Shown piece after piece: positions 63,030 through 64,000 of a DNA stretch of 64,000 nucleotides. The number at the start of each line of letters is the position of its first letter. The first letter of the stretch is position 1. The notes beneath the pieces are model-generated. The model saw nothing but the letters and a program-made list of their open reading frames with translations. It did not search any database and was not told where the DNA came from. The DNA comes from Herpetosiphonaceae bacterium. Lineage in GTDB: Bacteria; Chloroflexota; Chloroflexia; Chloroflexales; Kallotenuaceae. The stretch covers positions 1-64,000 of the forward strand of contig DASUTC010000123.1 of assembly GCA_036374795.1 (NCBI GenBank), written 5' to 3'. Made by a program: the position numbers and the translations under genes.

Positions 63030-64000
63030 CCACGCCGCTACCAGATACGGATCGAGCCGAGCAGGCGGATTGGCAAAATCTCCTGCGCTTCGCGATGATC
63101 CTCGTCAGTATGCTGGCACTGTACGCGGCGCTGACTTCGCTATTCGCGCTGCCCACATTCCTCCCCAGGGCGCGCGTCACGATCGGCACCGTGACCAACC
63201 GTTCGGCGGCGGGCGCGACCCTGCTGGCGATCACCGGAATCGCACTCTACGCGCTGTATATCAGCGGATTCTTACTCCTCTGGCGCAGCCCGCCGCGCCA
63301 GGCGATGCGGCTGATCTGGAGCGGCGCGATCCTGGCATCCGCGCTGCTGATCTGGGCCTATCCCGTTACGTCAACCGATCTCTTCGACTATCAGTTTCGC
63401 TCGCGCATGGCCGTGGTCTACGGAGCGAATCCGTATCTCGCGCTGCCAAATCAGTTTAAAAATGATCCGTTTTTTCGCTACTTAGGATGGCCCAACGCGC
63501 CATCGGCGTACGGACCGCTCTGGGAAGATCTAAGCTGGCTGCTGGTCTGGCTCGGCGGCAGCTCGCTGCTGCGCAACATCCTGCTCTACAAGCTCCTGGC
63601 GGTCGCGGCGCATCTTCTGAGCGGCGCTGTGCTCTGCGCGATCGTGCGCGACTCGCGCTGGAAGGTGCTGGGCGCGTTCATCTGGCTGTGGAGCCCGCTC
63701 GCGCTGTGGGAGTTTGCGGCGGTCGGGCACAACGACGGCCTGCTGGTGCTGGCGCTGCTGCTGGCGCTCTGGGCCGTGCAGCATAACCGACATTGGACGG
63801 CGGTGCTGGCGCTGACCGGCGGCGCGCTGCTCAAGTTTTTACCGGCGATCTTTCTGCCGCTGGTTGTGCTGCACTGGATGCAGCGCCAGCCGACGTGGCG
63901 CAGACGGGGGGTGGTTTTTGGGGCTGCGCTACTCTTGTTTTTCATCCCGCTGGCGCTGCTGTACGCGCCCTACTGGGATCTGCCAGCGACATTTGCCCAG
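63026..64000 (+). CDS. Membrane glycosyltransferase (GT87/MptB-like), N-terminal part
   Basis: The reading frame starts with the ATG overlapping the upstream TGA and stays open to the window end (325 residues). It has an N-terminal helix, an outer loop, and YPVTSTDLFDYQFRSRM followed by YGANPYLALP. This is the Asp-containing first-loop motif of polyprenol-phosphate-mannose-dependent transferases (MptA/MptB, PIG-M or GT87-like). WSPLALWEFAAVGHNDGLLVL and LLKFLPAIFLPL support this. About eight hydrophobic segments are visible. It probably adds a hexose from a lipid-phosphate donor to an outer glycan or glycolipid. The C-terminus is outside the window. Confidence 0.85.
   Translation, partial: MTTPLPDTDRAEQADWQNLLRFAMILVSMLALYAALTSLFALPTFLPRARVTIGTVTNRSAAGATLLAITGIALYALYISGFLLLWRSPPRQAMRLIWSGAILASALLIWAYPVTSTDLFDYQFRSRMAVVYGANPYLALPNQFKNDPFFRYLGWPNAPSAYGPLWEDLSWLLVWLGGSSLLRNILLYKLLAVAAHLLSGAVLCAIVRDSRWKVLGAFIWLWSPLALWEFAAVGHNDGLLVLALLLALWAVQHNRHWTAVLALTGGALLKFLPAIFLPLVVLHWMQRQPTWRRRGVVFGAALLLFFIPLALLYAPYWDLPATFAQ

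Overview
The window (about 62-65% G+C by eye) reads as bacterial chromosome. The best overall fit is a Chloroflexota (Chloroflexia-like) genome. This is an inference from recalled family resemblance: a lactate-dehydrogenase-like malate dehydrogenase, HisKA_3/GAF kinases, several DE-motif (GT39-like) membrane glycosyltransferases with beta-rich tails, a SWIM mini-protein, a class E-like sortase, and genes whose start codon sits 6-9 nt after a -10 box. No database search was possible.

Layout. 1-4 kb: end of a superoxide dismutase, a membrane protein, then traR/dksA-like - lspA - rluD on the minus strand and a YggT protein. 4-18.5 kb: housekeeping and signalling genes (TldD/PmbA peptidase, mdh, ECF sigma plus histidine kinase, MFS, MBL hydrolase, IMPase, rlmN, trpB, pepF, a phosphoesterase). 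18.6-19 kb: a Leu-Val-Phe tRNA cluster behind a near-perfect promoter. 19-26 kb: enolase-superfamily epimerase, a lipoprotein with an internal duplication, and copper genes (copZ-like, copA) with a Gfo/Idh oxidoreductase between them. 26-33.6 kb: C39-like peptidase, ANTAR regulator, a probable small structured RNA before a SWIM protein, GDPD plus GNAT, class V aminotransferase, sortase, and a single-domain response regulator. 33.7-49.3 kb: a minus-strand surface-polysaccharide cluster (five large membrane glycosyltransferases, one GT4, one UDP-sugar dehydrogenase) interrupted by an IscB element. 49.4-55.2 kb: a complete branched-chain amino-acid ABC operon (livJHMGF). 55.6-64 kb: small exported proteins, a NarL-type regulator with a degenerate receiver, purB, a flavin reductase, a methyltransferase, and the start of another membrane glycosyltransferase.

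Two things stand out. First, 43.7-45.1 kb holds an apparently intact IscB nuclease (RuvC and HNH catalytic residues present) directly downstream of a structured leader that looks like an omega-RNA/HEARO RNA. Similar subterminal hairpins lie at both ends and there is no transposase gene; the element sits between a glycosyltransferase stop codon and the UDP-sugar dehydrogenase start. Second, the window carries about 15 copies of a heptanucleotide-based repeat family (GTTCTTT, GTTTCAA and CACGTTC units, often with a GC-rich palindrome). Copies lie between genes, supply start or stop codons, and three lie in frame inside glycosyltransferase genes. Other points of interest are a short RNA candidate at 29.04-29.16 kb, the degenerate receiver at 58.5-59.2 kb, and a hairpin over the trpB -10 box.
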